Shown piece by piece: positions 25,701 through 34,425 of a stretch of 64,000 bases of DNA. The position numbers were made by a program, and so were the translations under genes. The DNA lies in contig JAEZEI010000068.1 in NCBI GenBank assembly GCA_023417815.1, forward strand, positions 1 to 64,000, written 5' to 3'. The notes under the pieces were generated by a model. It ran no database searches. It was not told the origin of the DNA and saw only the letters and a list, made by a program, of their open reading frames with translations. The stretch is from Bacteroidota bacterium (GTDB lineage: Bacteria; Bacteroidota; Bacteroidia; Chitinophagales; Chitinophagaceae). Within the stretch, counting starts at the first letter, position 1, and every line of letters starts with the position of its first letter.

Positions 25701-27806
25701 ACTTCCCCTTTGGTTTGCCAGCACATATTTTTCTGAAAGCGTATAGTTCCCCGCAACCCTCAGAGGGTCGAAGATGTAGAAGTTACCGGCGCTGCAACCG
25801 CTCACATTAAAGAATGGATATTTTCCAGCATTGGAATAGATCTCAGGGTTACTCAGGTTGAACTCGAATGTATTGGCGCTTGAATGGCCGAAATACCCGA
25901 TAAAACCCAATCCTTCTGCGAAAAGATCCTGGATACGCTGGCTGTTAGCCTGCTGAACTGCTCCGGTTGATGTTTTACTGAACGTTTCCACCTTTCCCCC
26001 AAACAATGTATCCTCAATGATCTGTTCATACTGCGACATATATTGCTTAAAGACCACATTTTCTGCACTGTCCTTACCGCCTGCAACATGCAGTACATTC
26101 TTCATCCATCCGCGATCCGCAACAGAACTTCCCGGGAACCGCTGTGCGTTCTCATACTGGATCACCTTCTGAAGATAATTATTAACCTCATTACCATTTA
26201 TTGCGCTCAACCGTCCCACCGGTACAAGCGGAGTTGTGGTTCCCGGCTGGGCAACAAGAAGTACATCCGAGGCTGGCCAGCCAAATGTTGGAACAAGGTC
26301 CATGCGGTAGGTCAAAGGATTATTTTCGTTCTGGCGATGATCGATATAGTTAATGCCTCGTCCCATGAGAAAGACATACTTCGGATGCTCACTGAAATTC
26401 TGGATCGCAAACCGAACGAAATCGCGAATTGAACCAGGATGGTTCTTTATACCAAAAGCGAACTGGTCTACCAGCTCATTTATGTCATATATCTTAGAAT
26501 TGAAACTTCCCCCATTCAGTGACGCACGATAGCTGCGATATTGTTCAACATAATTATTACCATTACCATCGTTGAATAACAATGGGTGGCTTATGATCAG
26601 GTAATCTGCATGGTGGGAGCTGTTCGCAAAATTTGTAAAGTTGCGCGGGGTCAACTCATTTACCAGGTGCACATTACCTGGTTCCTGGGTTACCAGGGTG
26701 AGGTTGCGGTTGCCGTTTGCATGAGGAGGCAGAACAAATTTTACCTTTCCTGCAGTTGAAATATCACCAGTGTATCTTAGGCCATTTACATGGTCAAAAA
26801 GTACCGGGGCTACGGAACCATAATTGAAATTATCAATTACAAGATAATTGCCAGAGGCAGTAGGCGCCAGGTCAAAATGGAATATCTTCTGGTTATTGAA
26901 AATGAACCGTGCAGGATAGGTTATGCCGATACTGGCCACAACAACCCTGTCGGTTGAAACGGTGTTCGCGCTTTTAACCCTGATAGGCACCTGGTTTGGA
27001 GAGGCTAAAAGTGAAATCGGGAGATTAGAAAGATTTATCCTTTTGTATTCGAAGAATGGCATTCCCTCACTATAAACCTGGTTGTCATAAACCTGCACCT
27101 GAACATTCCTCCCGTTGGGAGCATTTCCGGCAACATTAACGCGGATCGAAAGGCCATTTGCAGGTCCGGTGGTATAAACATTCAACCCCGTGAACTCCTG
27201 GGTCAGTGCACAGCATGGAGCAATGTTCGGGCTCATCCACCCTTCACCCTGGTCATAGGACGAAGAATAAACATATTCTCCCACAACGTTTGCCAGGCCC
27301 CTGTTCATCTGGTTCCTGTAATGCATTTCTATGCTGCGCATGAAATATGGATCAGGAGTCAGGGTGCCTGGGGGAAGATTTGCGGCGTCGGTATACCTCA
27401 GATTGGCGCCACCCGGATTCACGGTCAAGAAATAGGAAACAGTATCGGTTTCCAGGCTATACCTGTCGGCCAACTGAAAATCCGGATTCCTGTAAAGCTG
27501 CTTATCAGGCTTGCCATCATTCATCTTCCCGAAGAATTCAATAAAATCGGAAGATGACATTGTTCCGGATGCAACGGAAGTATATAAACGCACCTCTTCA
27601 CCATTTCTCCATAGCTGGAGATCCTGCGCCTGTACGTTCGAAAGACCAGCTGCTGCAAGCACTGGTTGAGAAATCCTGCAAACTGTATCTTTTGCCAGGC
27701 GGAACTTATAGTATGTTTTCCCATAATCGATCCAGCTGTTATTCAGCTGGGCGCCGGCATTGAAAGCTGCCAGTAAAAAGATGGGAAGAAGTATTCTTTT
27801 TAGCAT
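22737..27806 (-). CDS. porU2: Giant C25-family cysteine protease, PorU2-like putative T9SS sortase
   Basis: 1689 residues with a signal peptide (MLKRILLPIFLLAAFNAGAQ). The gingipain-type peptidase domain lies at about 400-790; the catalytic pair is H641 (YFGHSSA) and C671 (NVSGCSAGNF). Several Ig-like/CARDB-type domains follow, and the end (about 1590-1689) is a FlgD-like/T9SS sorting domain starting NYPNPFTTST. PorU is the sortase that cleaves T9SS signals and attaches cargo to A-LPS, but standard PorU is about 1100-1300 residues. This longer form next to a PorV-family gene fits the paralogue sometimes labelled PorU2. Function as a sortase rather than a cargo protease is inferred. It is co-transcribed with the gene 6 bases upstream. 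Confidence 0.78.
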   Translation of the reverse strand: MLKRILLPIFLLAAFNAGAQLNNSWIDYGKTYYKFRLAKDTVCRISQPVLAAAGLSNVQAQDLQLWRNGEEVRLYTSVASGTMSSSDFIEFFGKMNDGKPDKQLYRNPDFQLADRYSLETDTVSYFLTVNPGGANLRYTDAANLPPGTLTPDPYFMRSIEMHYRNQMNRGLANVVGEYVYSSSYDQGEGWMSPNIAPCCALTQEFTGLNVYTTGPANGLSIRVNVAGNAPNGRNVQVQVYDNQVYSEGMPFFEYKRINLSNLPISLLASPNQVPIRVKSANTVSTDRVVVASIGITYPARFIFNNQKIFHFDLAPTASGNYLVIDNFNYGSVAPVLFDHVNGLRYTGDISTAGKVKFVLPPHANGNRNLTLVTQEPGNVHLVNELTPRNFTNFANSSHHADYLIISHPLLFNDGNGNNYVEQYRSYRASLNGGSFNSKIYDINELVDQFAFGIKNHPGSIRDFVRFAIQNFSEHPKYVFLMGRGINYIDHRQNENNPLTYRMDLVPTFGWPASDVLLVAQPGTTTPLVPVGRLSAINGNEVNNYLQKVIQYENAQRFPGSSVADRGWMKNVLHVAGGKDSAENVVFKQYMSQYEQIIEDTLFGGKVETFSKTSTGAVQQANSQRIQDLFAEGLGFIGYFGHSSANTFEFNLSNPEIYSNAGKYPFFNVSGCSAGNFYIFDPLRVAGNYTLSEKYVLANQRGSIGFMADTHFGIPPFLNFYNVAFYNALSKTMYGNTVGNQVKHVIQQLGGNNPNLDYYTRIHLEEVALHGDPAIKINYSEKPDYVVEEPMIRVSPNIISVADVNFGVKVKMQNIGKAIDDSIFVTIKRKLPNDTVRTLFHDKVRGIRYSDSLELVVTINPVTDKGLNQIIVTLDSESEVDEMHETNNTVTKEFYVFEDELRPSYPYNFSIVNQQNITFIANTANPLSDMRQYNMEIDTTIHFNSPWKKAYTASGTGGVVMFTPTNLTFSNETVYYWRVSMVPVNSTQEIWNGFSFVYLNNSSKGFNQSHYYQQQANSFDNITLQPNRQYTFNRVERSLTFRTGLYPFYNYDRINVNRDFDQLEMYGCVYNSIQIYVFDSTTLTPWRNRNVSTTNGMYGSAKVCVNAAILPDTSRAFFEFPYNTAVSRKAAMDFLDMIPPGHYVAITNLGNKNASTSFIQQWKDDTLTLGSGNSLYHKLKSIGFSEIDSFTKHLPFLYFYQKGIPGYAPTQRVGPGDSSHIEQAFALNTTFTEGFIESAVYGPAVEWTDMHWRGHTIDAGPQTDSTVVEVWGVRADGSSERLATVVQALDTTLNFVDPQTYPYLKLRLVNMDAKNITPYQLDYFRINARMAPEGAVAPNLLFNIQDTVDQGQPVNFALAFKNISQEPFDSLVKVKFVITDRNNVPHVIDIPKRKSLVAGDTLVVSYSIPTENFPGMNTLFIEFNPDNDQPELYHYNNILYKDFFVRADKFNPLLDVTFDGVHILNRDIVSSKPFINIKLKDENRFMALQDTNLLTVKVRFPDGQTIRTYHFGDTMIFHPANLAAGNNTASIDFRPFFTEDGEYELIVSGRDAAGNNAGNIEYRVVFTVINKPMISNLLNYPNPFTTSTAFVFTLTGSQIPQNMRIQILTVTGKVVREITQNELGPIHIGRNITEFKWDGTDMYGQKLANGVYLYRVLTNLNGKSLDKFRAEGDNTDKYFNKGYGKMYLMR

Positions 27807-27812
27807 ATAGTA

Positions 27813-28916
27813 TTAGTCTTCTTTCTTCTTTACAAAATTCATCCGCAAAGAGAATACGTGAGTATATAGGGGGTTGCTTTGATTGGCAAGGTTGGTGAAC
27901 GCATAATCGAGCATTACATTCCTGATCTTCACTCCTGCTCCGGCGCTGGGCTGGTAGATCCAGACCTTTTTCTGGTTCAGGGTATCCTCGTCTGCAAGTG
28001 CTTTCTGGAAATTCGTGATACCTGCGCGCACAAAAAATACGTCCTTTACTGCTGCTTCAATACCAAGATGTGGATCAACGCTCACTGCATTGGAACTGAT
28101 CACCGTATTTCGTTTGCCGTCGAACGTTAGATCCGCATTCGCTTCGGCAAGAAGATCTACAGACTTCCCGAGCCTGAAATTATATCCTCCGCCAAGTACA
28201 AGCCGAGGTGCAGTTAATTCAGAGGAGCGAACCGGGATATCGTTATTGGTGAGGTACAGCACCTCTTTTTCTTTATCCGTAAAATTGAACTTCCATGCGT
28301 TGAACGTTGTGGTCACATCACGGGCTACCAATCCGGCATGCCATTTCCTGCCATGCATCTGAACGCCTGCATCAACTCCAAATCCCCAGGCGGTCGCAAA
28401 AGAACCCACTTTACGGTGAATAACCTTCGCGTTTATTCCGAAACTCAGTTTCCTTTCTTCCGTATTCTTTATATGTTGTGCGAATGAGAGTAAGAACGCA
28501 TAGTCGGCGGAAGAGAAGCTTTGGATATTACCATAGTTAATGCTTCCATCGGGCTCCACAAGAAATAAGGTATTAGGGATATCATCCACTGCAAACCGTA
28601 AAATTGAGAAACCCAGGGTACGCTTATTGTCCTGCACCGGGATGGCCAGGGAGGCATAATCATACTTGGCTATACCTGCGAAATAATCCGCATGCATGAT
28701 CCCCGCGTTGGGAACATCCTTCACACCAACAAGTCCTGCAGGATTCCAATACCCGGCAGTGGCATCAGACACAGAGGCAACCTGCGCATTTCCCATGGCG
28801 AGGCCACGTGCGCCGGCACCGATATTTAAAAATTCATTGGAATATTTACGGAATTGGGCATGTACTCCTGAATAAACCAGGAAAACTGCGAGGAAGGTCA
28901 AAAGCTTTGGCCTCAT
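27813..28916 (-). CDS. porV2: PorV/PorQ-family outer-membrane beta-barrel (PorV2-like)
   Basis: 367 residues with a signal peptide (ending VYSGVHA). The family start is FLNIGAGARGLAMGNAQVAS followed by AGYWNPAGL, as in FadL-like PorV/PorQ barrels; alternating strands continue to the aromatic C-terminus (YTHVFSLRMNFVKKKED). PorV shuttles T9SS cargo from the translocon to PorU. The short spacing (6 bases) to the C25 protease gene suggests the two products form a dedicated attachment pair. Classical PorV (LptO) is more diverged in its N-terminus, so I prefer the PorV2 label. Confidence 0.8.
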   Translation of the reverse strand: MRPKLLTFLAVFLVYSGVHAQFRKYSNEFLNIGAGARGLAMGNAQVASVSDATAGYWNPAGLVGVKDVPNAGIMHADYFAGIAKYDYASLAIPVQDNKRTLGFSILRFAVDDIPNTLFLVEPDGSINYGNIQSFSSADYAFLLSFAQHIKNTEERKLSFGINAKVIHRKVGSFATAWGFGVDAGVQMHGRKWHAGLVARDVTTTFNAWKFNFTDKEKEVLYLTNNDIPVRSSELTAPRLVLGGGYNFRLGKSVDLLAEANADLTFDGKRNTVISSNAVSVDPHLGIEAAVKDVFFVRAGITNFQKALADEDTLNQKKVWIYQPSAGAGVKIRNVMLDYAFTNLANQSNPLYTHVFSLRMNFVKKKED

Positions 28917-29098
28917 AATATTGAATTGTTGGATAAACCCGGATAATGGATAGGGTTAAAACGCTAAGCGGTCGGTCAAATTGTGCTGAAAATTGTTATA
29001 CCTATCAAAAATACACTATAGGAAAGGAATTTCAGGGTATTTAAGGGAGATTTTGTGGGCTAAAGATGAGGATTGATAAGGCGTGTACCCCATAAATA

Positions 29099-29178
29099 CC
29101 GAATCCGGGGAATTGACTTGTGCCGGAATTTTTCCGAACTTGATACTGGGGAGGAGGATGGCGGACCCCGGGTCGGGA
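29099..29178 (+). repeat. Copy B of the diverged ~80-bp intergenic element
   Basis: Resembles 4664-4746 in the same orientation (CGAATCCGGGGAATTGAC, TGCCGGA, GGAGG-TGG-GG-CCC-GG). Here no HTH gene follows; tyrS begins 62 bases later. The rest of the 28917-29239 gap contains no gene that I can support. Confidence 0.45.
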
Positions 29179-29226
29179 AAAAGGGGTATTAACCCAGTAC
29201 CGTATTCTCCCTACATTCCAACCTCT

Positions 29227-29234
29227 TATATTTG
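29227..29234 (+). promoter_or_regulatory. -7 element immediately before tyrS
   Basis: TATATTTG, a perfect TAnnTTTG, ends five bases before the tyrS ATG. Transcription would start at or next to the start codon, implying a leaderless or near-leaderless mRNA. Confidence 0.6.
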
Positions 29235-29239
29235 CAGCC

Positions 29240-30517
29240 ATGAATTTGATCAGCGAATTGAAATGGAGGGGAATGATACAGGATATCATACCAGGTACAG
29301 AAGAACTCCTTAATAAAGAACGCGTTACAGGTTATGTGGGCTTCGACCCAACTGCAGACAGCCTGCATATTGGCAGCCTTGTTCCGATAATCCTCCTTAT
29401 CCATCTTCAAAGAGCAGGTCACAGGCCAGTTGCACTTGTTGGAGGGGCAACCGGGATGGTGGGTGATCCTACCGGGAAAAGTGAAGAAAGGAACCTTCTC
29501 GATAATGAAACCCTTCAAAAAAATGCAGCGGGCATCAAAGCACAACTCGAAAAATTCCTCGATTTCGGTCCGGAAAATCCCAATTCAGCCATTATGACCA
29601 ATAATATTGACTGGTTCGGATCAATGGGATTTTTAGAATTTATCCGCGACGCCGGAAAGCATATAACGGTGAATTATATGATGGCTAAGGACAGCGTCAG
29701 GAAAAGACTGGAAAGTGAGAACGGCATGTCCTTCACCGAATTTACTTATCAGCTTATTCAGGGATACGATTTTTACCACCTTTTCAGGAACCTGGACTGC
29801 AAATTACAAATGGGTGGAAGCGATCAGTGGGGAAATATCGTAACAGGTACCGAGTTGATCAGGAGAAAAACAGGTAAAGAAGCTTTTGCATTTACATGTC
29901 CCCTTATTAAAAAGGCTGACGGCAATAAATTCGGGAAAACAGAATCCGGGAATGTATGGCTTGATCCTGAAAAGACCAGTCCTTACCATTTCTTCCAGTT
30001 CTGGATGAATGCTTCCGATCCAGATTCTGTGAACTGGATCAGGATATTCACCTTTCTTGATGAAGCAACTATCAACACACTCATAAGCGATCATAAGGCC
30101 GATCCTTCTGCCAGGATATTACAGAAGAAACTTGCAGAAGAAGTTACAAGGTGGGTTCATGGCGATGAAGCCCTGGCCTCTGCCCTAGAAACAACAAGGA
30201 AACTTTTTGAAAATCAGAATCGCCCCGTGGAAGACCTTGCAGTCGAAGACCTTGAAAATATTGAGGGCATAGTCAGCACTGAATACTCAATGAATGACCT
30301 CTCAGCAGGTGTGAATGTTGTTTCCCTTCTTACAGATACAAATATTTTTTCCAGCAAAGGGGAGGCAAGAAAGATGATCGCGAACGGAGGCGTTAGCATA
30401 AACAGGAAAAAGATTCCCGGTAGTGAAGAAATTATTACTTCCGAAATGCTTTTACATGGAAAATTCCTGCTGGTACAGAAAGGAAAAAAGAATTATTACC
30501 TGGTAAAAGCCGTGTGA
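29240..30517 (+). CDS. tyrS: Tyrosyl-tRNA synthetase
   Basis: 425 residues, full length. The class I HIGH motif is LHIGSLVPI (residues 42-50), the KMSKS equivalent is KFGKTESG (about 233-240), and the tyrosine pocket includes GYDFYHL and GGSDQWGN. A C-terminal S4 RNA-binding domain covers about residues 355-425 (ARKMIANGGVSINRKKI). The stop abuts the stop of the convergent cyanophycinase gene with no terminator between. Confidence 0.97.
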   Translation: MNLISELKWRGMIQDIIPGTEELLNKERVTGYVGFDPTADSLHIGSLVPIILLIHLQRAGHRPVALVGGATGMVGDPTGKSEERNLLDNETLQKNAAGIKAQLEKFLDFGPENPNSAIMTNNIDWFGSMGFLEFIRDAGKHITVNYMMAKDSVRKRLESENGMSFTEFTYQLIQGYDFYHLFRNLDCKLQMGGSDQWGNIVTGTELIRRKTGKEAFAFTCPLIKKADGNKFGKTESGNVWLDPEKTSPYHFFQFWMNASDPDSVNWIRIFTFLDEATINTLISDHKADPSARILQKKLAEEVTRWVHGDEALASALETTRKLFENQNRPVEDLAVEDLENIEGIVSTEYSMNDLSAGVNVVSLLTDTNIFSSKGEARKMIANGGVSINRKKIPGSEEIITSEMLLHGKFLLVQKGKKNYYLVKAV

Positions 30518-31414
30518 TCATTCAACATGCACCTGCTTCTGGATGACAGCACCTTCTTTTACTTCAGGAACAAATATCCTCTCGCGCACATGGTATCCAT
30601 TCCCTTTTTCACAGAAGTGAACCTTTAGATTTTCAAGGCTTATCGGGCAACCGTCCGGGATGTCGGCAATATTGCTATGCCGGATATCATGCCCGTCAAT
30701 AATGATGACCAGCCCGCTTCCGATGGCCTCCATTTTATTATTCCCGGTAATAAGCATACCTGTATCCTCACCGAGTCCTATCCCAATACAGGATGGATTT
30801 GATGCAACTGCCTGGGCAAGTCTCCCAAATCTTCCGCGTTTTTCAAAATGTGAATCAAAGATCACATCCCGCATAAAGCTCAGACCTGTAGTGATCTTCA
30901 CCTCGCCTTTCAAATGAGCGCGGGTTGCATTCCCCTCATATATCATGGTATTGCTCATGGCCATTGCTCCCGCAGATGTACCTGCAACGAGAAAGTTTTC
31001 TTCATCCCTGAAACGCTGGTGAATAATATCAAGAAGTGGCATCCCTCCGAATGTTGATGTAAGCCTCATTTGATTTCCCCCGCTGAACATAACGGCATCA
31101 CAGTTACGGATCCTCTCTAAATATTCCTCTTGCGAAGCATCAGCTCGGTTACGGATATGCATCACACCAATATTGTCGCATCCGATCTTCCCGAAGGCCT
31201 TTAGGTAATTACGGCCTACTTCAACAGGTATCATACTTGCAGTAGTGATCACTTCAATCCTGCTGTTCACACCACCCGTTTCTTCAACAAGCCTGCGAAG
31301 TATTCCAAGTTCAAAAAAATTGAGATTATTCCTTTGTATCTCACCAGCCTCAAGGTCGGTGCCCTTATCTTCAGCTCCACCAATTGCAAGGAGCTTTCCC
31401 TTGGCATTCTGCAT
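30518..31414 (-). CDS. cphB: Cyanophycinase
   Basis: 298 residues, family S51. It cuts cyanophycin (poly-Asp backbone with Arg side chains) into beta-Asp-Arg dipeptides. The serine nucleophile is S147 in GTSAGAMAM; IGGAEDKG at the N-terminus, MFSGGNQMRLT and DSHFEKRGRFGRLAQA are typical. No signal peptide, so it is intracellular. It is divergent from cphA across 173 bases, which makes a complete make-and-mobilise unit. The released dipeptide would need an isoaspartyl dipeptidase, not seen in this window. Confidence 0.95.
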   Translation of the reverse strand: MQNAKGKLLAIGGAEDKGTDLEAGEIQRNNLNFFELGILRRLVEETGGVNSRIEVITTASMIPVEVGRNYLKAFGKIGCDNIGVMHIRNRADASQEEYLERIRNCDAVMFSGGNQMRLTSTFGGMPLLDIIHQRFRDEENFLVAGTSAGAMAMSNTMIYEGNATRAHLKGEVKITTGLSFMRDVIFDSHFEKRGRFGRLAQAVASNPSCIGIGLGEDTGMLITGNNKMEAIGSGLVIIIDGHDIRHSNIADIPDGCPISLENLKVHFCEKGNGYHVRERIFVPEVKEGAVIQKQVHVE

Positions 31415-31437
31415 GAACGGGGTTTTGTGGTTAACGC

Positions 31438-31445
31438 AAATTTAA
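31438..31445 (-). promoter_or_regulatory. -7 element of the cphB promoter
   Basis: TAAATTTG on the minus strand, a perfect TAnnTTTG, about 24 bases before the cphB ATG. I see no equally good element for cphA in the shared 31415-31587 spacer. Confidence 0.6.
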
Positions 31446-31587
31446 TATAATAAGTATGCGACTTCCCTCAAAGAAGTTATACAGTCATGTTAATAGTGAA
31501 AACATGCACCAGATGTAAATAGCTCAATACTTAGGAATTCATCATCAGTTTTGTTTAATTTACCGTTCCACAAAAGAGGTTTTACTG

Positions 31588-34254
31588 ATGAAAATTATTG
31601 AGATAAGAGCATTACGGGGTCCTAATTACTGGAGTATCAGGAGAGGAAAGCTTATCCAGATGTTGATAGATCTGCAGGAATACGAACAATTACCAACCAA
31701 TAAAATACCAGGATTCAAAGAAAGACTTCAGGCGCTTATCCCCTCTCTTTATGAACACCGATGCAGCGAAGGTGTACCCGGAGGATTCTTCCAGCGTGTG
31801 GAGGAAGGAACATGGCTCGGGCATGTAATAGAACATGTTGCCCTGGAAATTCAAACCCTGGCAGGAATGGATACAGGTTTTGGCCGCACGCGCAGTACAG
31901 GTAATGAAGGAGAATATTATGTGGTGTTTGATTATATGGAAGAGGAAGCAGGAAAGTTGGCAGCACAATTTGCATTTGATATCTGTAAACAACTTGCAGA
32001 AGATACACCCGTTGACCTGGACCCACTTATCATGAAGCTTCGCGAAGTAAGGGAAGAATACCGGCTTGGACCTTCAACCGGTTGCATAGTAGATGAAGCA
32101 GCAAGAAGAGGAATTCCATTTATCAGGCTCAACAAACATAGCCTTGTTCAACTAGGTTACGGTGTAAACCAGCAAAGGATCCGCGCCACCATTGCAGGAA
32201 CCACCAGTTCAATTGCAGTTGATATAGCATGTGATAAAGAAGATACCAAAATGCTGCTGGAAGCAGCAGAAATTCCTGTACCGGGAGGCACGATCATTTC
32301 TTCTGAAAACGAATTGAAAGAAGCGATCGATTCAATTGGTTACCCTATCGTACTTAAACCGGTAGATGGAAATCATGGCAAAGGAGCGACCACGAATATC
32401 ATAACATGGGAGCACGCCCTTAAGGCCCTTGAAGCAGCTCAATATTATGGTCGGCGCGTGATCTGTGAAAAATATATAACAGGATATGACTTCAGGCTCC
32501 TGGTAATAAATCACAAATTCATTTGTGCAGCGTTACGTACACCCGCTGCGGTTACCGGAGATGGTAAACATTCTATCCAGTGGCTTATCGACGAAGAGAA
32601 TAAGGATAGCAGAAGAGGATACGGCCACGAGAAAGTATTAACAGCTATCAAGGTAGACAACTTCACAATGAAAATGCTGGAGGAAAAAGGTTATACCCTT
32701 GATTCAATTCCTGAAGCAGGCGAACAGGTTTTATTAAAACCTACAGCCAATCTGAGTACCGGGGGAACCAGCACTGATGTTACAGACGAAGTGCATCCAA
32801 GTAATATCTTCATGGCAGAAAGGATCTCCAAGATCATAGGGCTGGATATCTGTGGAATTGATATAATGGCGCCGGATCTGTCCGTTCCTATTTCGGAAAA
32901 CGGTGGTGCCGTTCTTGAAGTGAATGCTGCCCCCGGATTCCGGATGCACATCGATCCTTCGGAAGGTATCGGGAGAAACGTGGCTGAACCTGTAATAGAC
33001 ATGCTATTCCCGAGAGGAGGAAATGGAAGGATCCCGATCATTGCTGTTTCAGGAACAAATGGAAAAACTACAACAACGAGGTTGACCGCTCACATCGCGA
33101 AGAGCGCCGGGTATAAAGTGGGATATACAACCAGCGACGGCGTGTATATCATGAATGAACTGATGATGAAGGGCGATTGCACCGGACCCGTTTCTGCGCA
33201 GTTTGTTCTTAAAGACCCTACGGTAGACTTTGCCGTTCTCGAATGCGCAAGAGGTGGAATTCTGAAATCCGGGCTTGCCTTCCGCGAATGCGACATAGCC
33301 ATCATTACCAATGTTTCATCTGATCATATGGGACTCGGTGGTATCTCAAGTCTTTCCCAGATGGCACAGGTAAAGGCTGTGGTAGCAGAAACAGTGATCA
33401 AGAACGGGTATGCGATCCTCAATGCAGATGATGACCTTGTTTATAATATGCGTAAACAGCTGGATTGCAATATCGGGCTATTCAGCATGAATGAAATGAG
33501 TGACAGGATACAGGACCACTGCAAAAAAGGTGGTCTTGCCTGTGTTTATGAAAACGGGTACGTAACCATAATGAAAGGTACCTGGAAGATCAGGGTGGAA
33601 AAAGTCGCTGATATCCCCATCACCTATGGAGGTAAGGCCGCTCATAATATAATGAACACCCTGCCTGCTGTGCTCGCAACCTATCTCTACAGAAATATCA
33701 AGGTTGCAGATATCCGCACTGCTCTGGCATCCTTTATTCCATCACCAAGCCAGACACCGGGAAGACTGAATCTTTTCCGTTTCAAGGAATTCCAGTTCCT
33801 TGTAGATTATGCACATAATCCTGCTGGCCTGAGGTTGCTCTGTGAATTCGTGAATAAACTCGATGGCTCTCCCAGGGTAGGAATTATTAGCGGCACAGGC
33901 GACCGGCGCGATGAAGATATCCGTGAAATGGGCAGGATCGCTGCTCAGTATTTCGATGAAATAATAATCAGGCAGGACAAGCATCTTAGAGGCAGAACTG
34001 CAGAGAACATCGTTGAATTACTAATGGAAGGTATAAATGATACGAAGAAGTTTGATATTCCTGTTACAGTTATTTATAATGAAAAGGAAGCGATCATGCA
34101 TGCTTATGATAATGCAAAGCCGGGTTCGGTGATCACCATCACCTGCGATGTTGTTGCCGAAGCGCTCGACCTGATAAAAAAACTGAAAGAAGCAGAAGAC
34201 GAACAGGCTGTTGGAGCCCCAACAGGTGAAAAGAAAATTTCAGCAAGGACCTAA
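31588..34254 (+). CDS. cphA: Cyanophycin synthetase
   Basis: 888 residues, CphA1 length. It builds cyanophycin by alternately adding Asp and Arg with ATP. Three parts are visible: an N-terminal domain (1 to about 160), an ATP-grasp domain (about 215-475; PIVLKPVDGNHGKGATTNI, LEVNAAPGFRMHI) and a Mur-ligase-like domain (about 480-870; P-loop GTNGKTTTTR with K493, then DYAHNPAGL). In the N domain H79, E82 and H83 form HVIEH, which fits the extra hydrolytic site described for some CphA1 enzymes that trims chains into primers. The last 20 residues are a polar tail. Divergent from cphB; a terminator lies 6 bases after the stop. Confidence 0.96.
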   Translation: MKIIEIRALRGPNYWSIRRGKLIQMLIDLQEYEQLPTNKIPGFKERLQALIPSLYEHRCSEGVPGGFFQRVEEGTWLGHVIEHVALEIQTLAGMDTGFGRTRSTGNEGEYYVVFDYMEEEAGKLAAQFAFDICKQLAEDTPVDLDPLIMKLREVREEYRLGPSTGCIVDEAARRGIPFIRLNKHSLVQLGYGVNQQRIRATIAGTTSSIAVDIACDKEDTKMLLEAAEIPVPGGTIISSENELKEAIDSIGYPIVLKPVDGNHGKGATTNIITWEHALKALEAAQYYGRRVICEKYITGYDFRLLVINHKFICAALRTPAAVTGDGKHSIQWLIDEENKDSRRGYGHEKVLTAIKVDNFTMKMLEEKGYTLDSIPEAGEQVLLKPTANLSTGGTSTDVTDEVHPSNIFMAERISKIIGLDICGIDIMAPDLSVPISENGGAVLEVNAAPGFRMHIDPSEGIGRNVAEPVIDMLFPRGGNGRIPIIAVSGTNGKTTTTRLTAHIAKSAGYKVGYTTSDGVYIMNELMMKGDCTGPVSAQFVLKDPTVDFAVLECARGGILKSGLAFRECDIAIITNVSSDHMGLGGISSLSQMAQVKAVVAETVIKNGYAILNADDDLVYNMRKQLDCNIGLFSMNEMSDRIQDHCKKGGLACVYENGYVTIMKGTWKIRVEKVADIPITYGGKAAHNIMNTLPAVLATYLYRNIKVADIRTALASFIPSPSQTPGRLNLFRFKEFQFLVDYAHNPAGLRLLCEFVNKLDGSPRVGIISGTGDRRDEDIREMGRIAAQYFDEIIIRQDKHLRGRTAENIVELLMEGINDTKKFDIPVTVIYNEKEAIMHAYDNAKPGSVITITCDVVAEALDLIKKLKEAEDEQAVGAPTGEKKISART

Positions 34255-34260
34255 AGCAAA

Positions 34261-34287
34261 AAAGCGGAGAAAATCTCCGCTTTTTTG
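34261..34287 (+). terminator. Terminator after cphA (possibly bidirectional)
   Basis: A 10-bp stem AAAGCGGAGA/TCTCCGCTTT with a 3-base loop, followed by further T on the plus strand. The A-run on the other side gives T on the minus strand, so it can also end the tRNA-Gln transcript. Confidence 0.92.
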
Positions 34288-34358
34288 TTGGGTTACCAGG
34301 ATTCGAACCTAGACAGACAGAATCAAAATCTGTAGTGCTACCGTTACACCATAACCCA
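34288..34358 (-). tRNA. tRNA-Gln (UUG)
   Basis: 71 bases. The acceptor TGGGTTA/TAACCCA with U1 is typical of tRNA-Gln. The anticodon arm is ACAGA-TTTTGAT-TCTGT (anticodon TTG), the T-arm CTAGG-TTCGAAT-CCTGG, discriminator A. Confidence 0.95.
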
Positions 34359-34425
34359 TTTTCCCGATTTGGGAGGGCAAAAATAAGGCTTGCCCTAAGA
34401 TGTTCCAAAAAATTTCTTTCCTACT

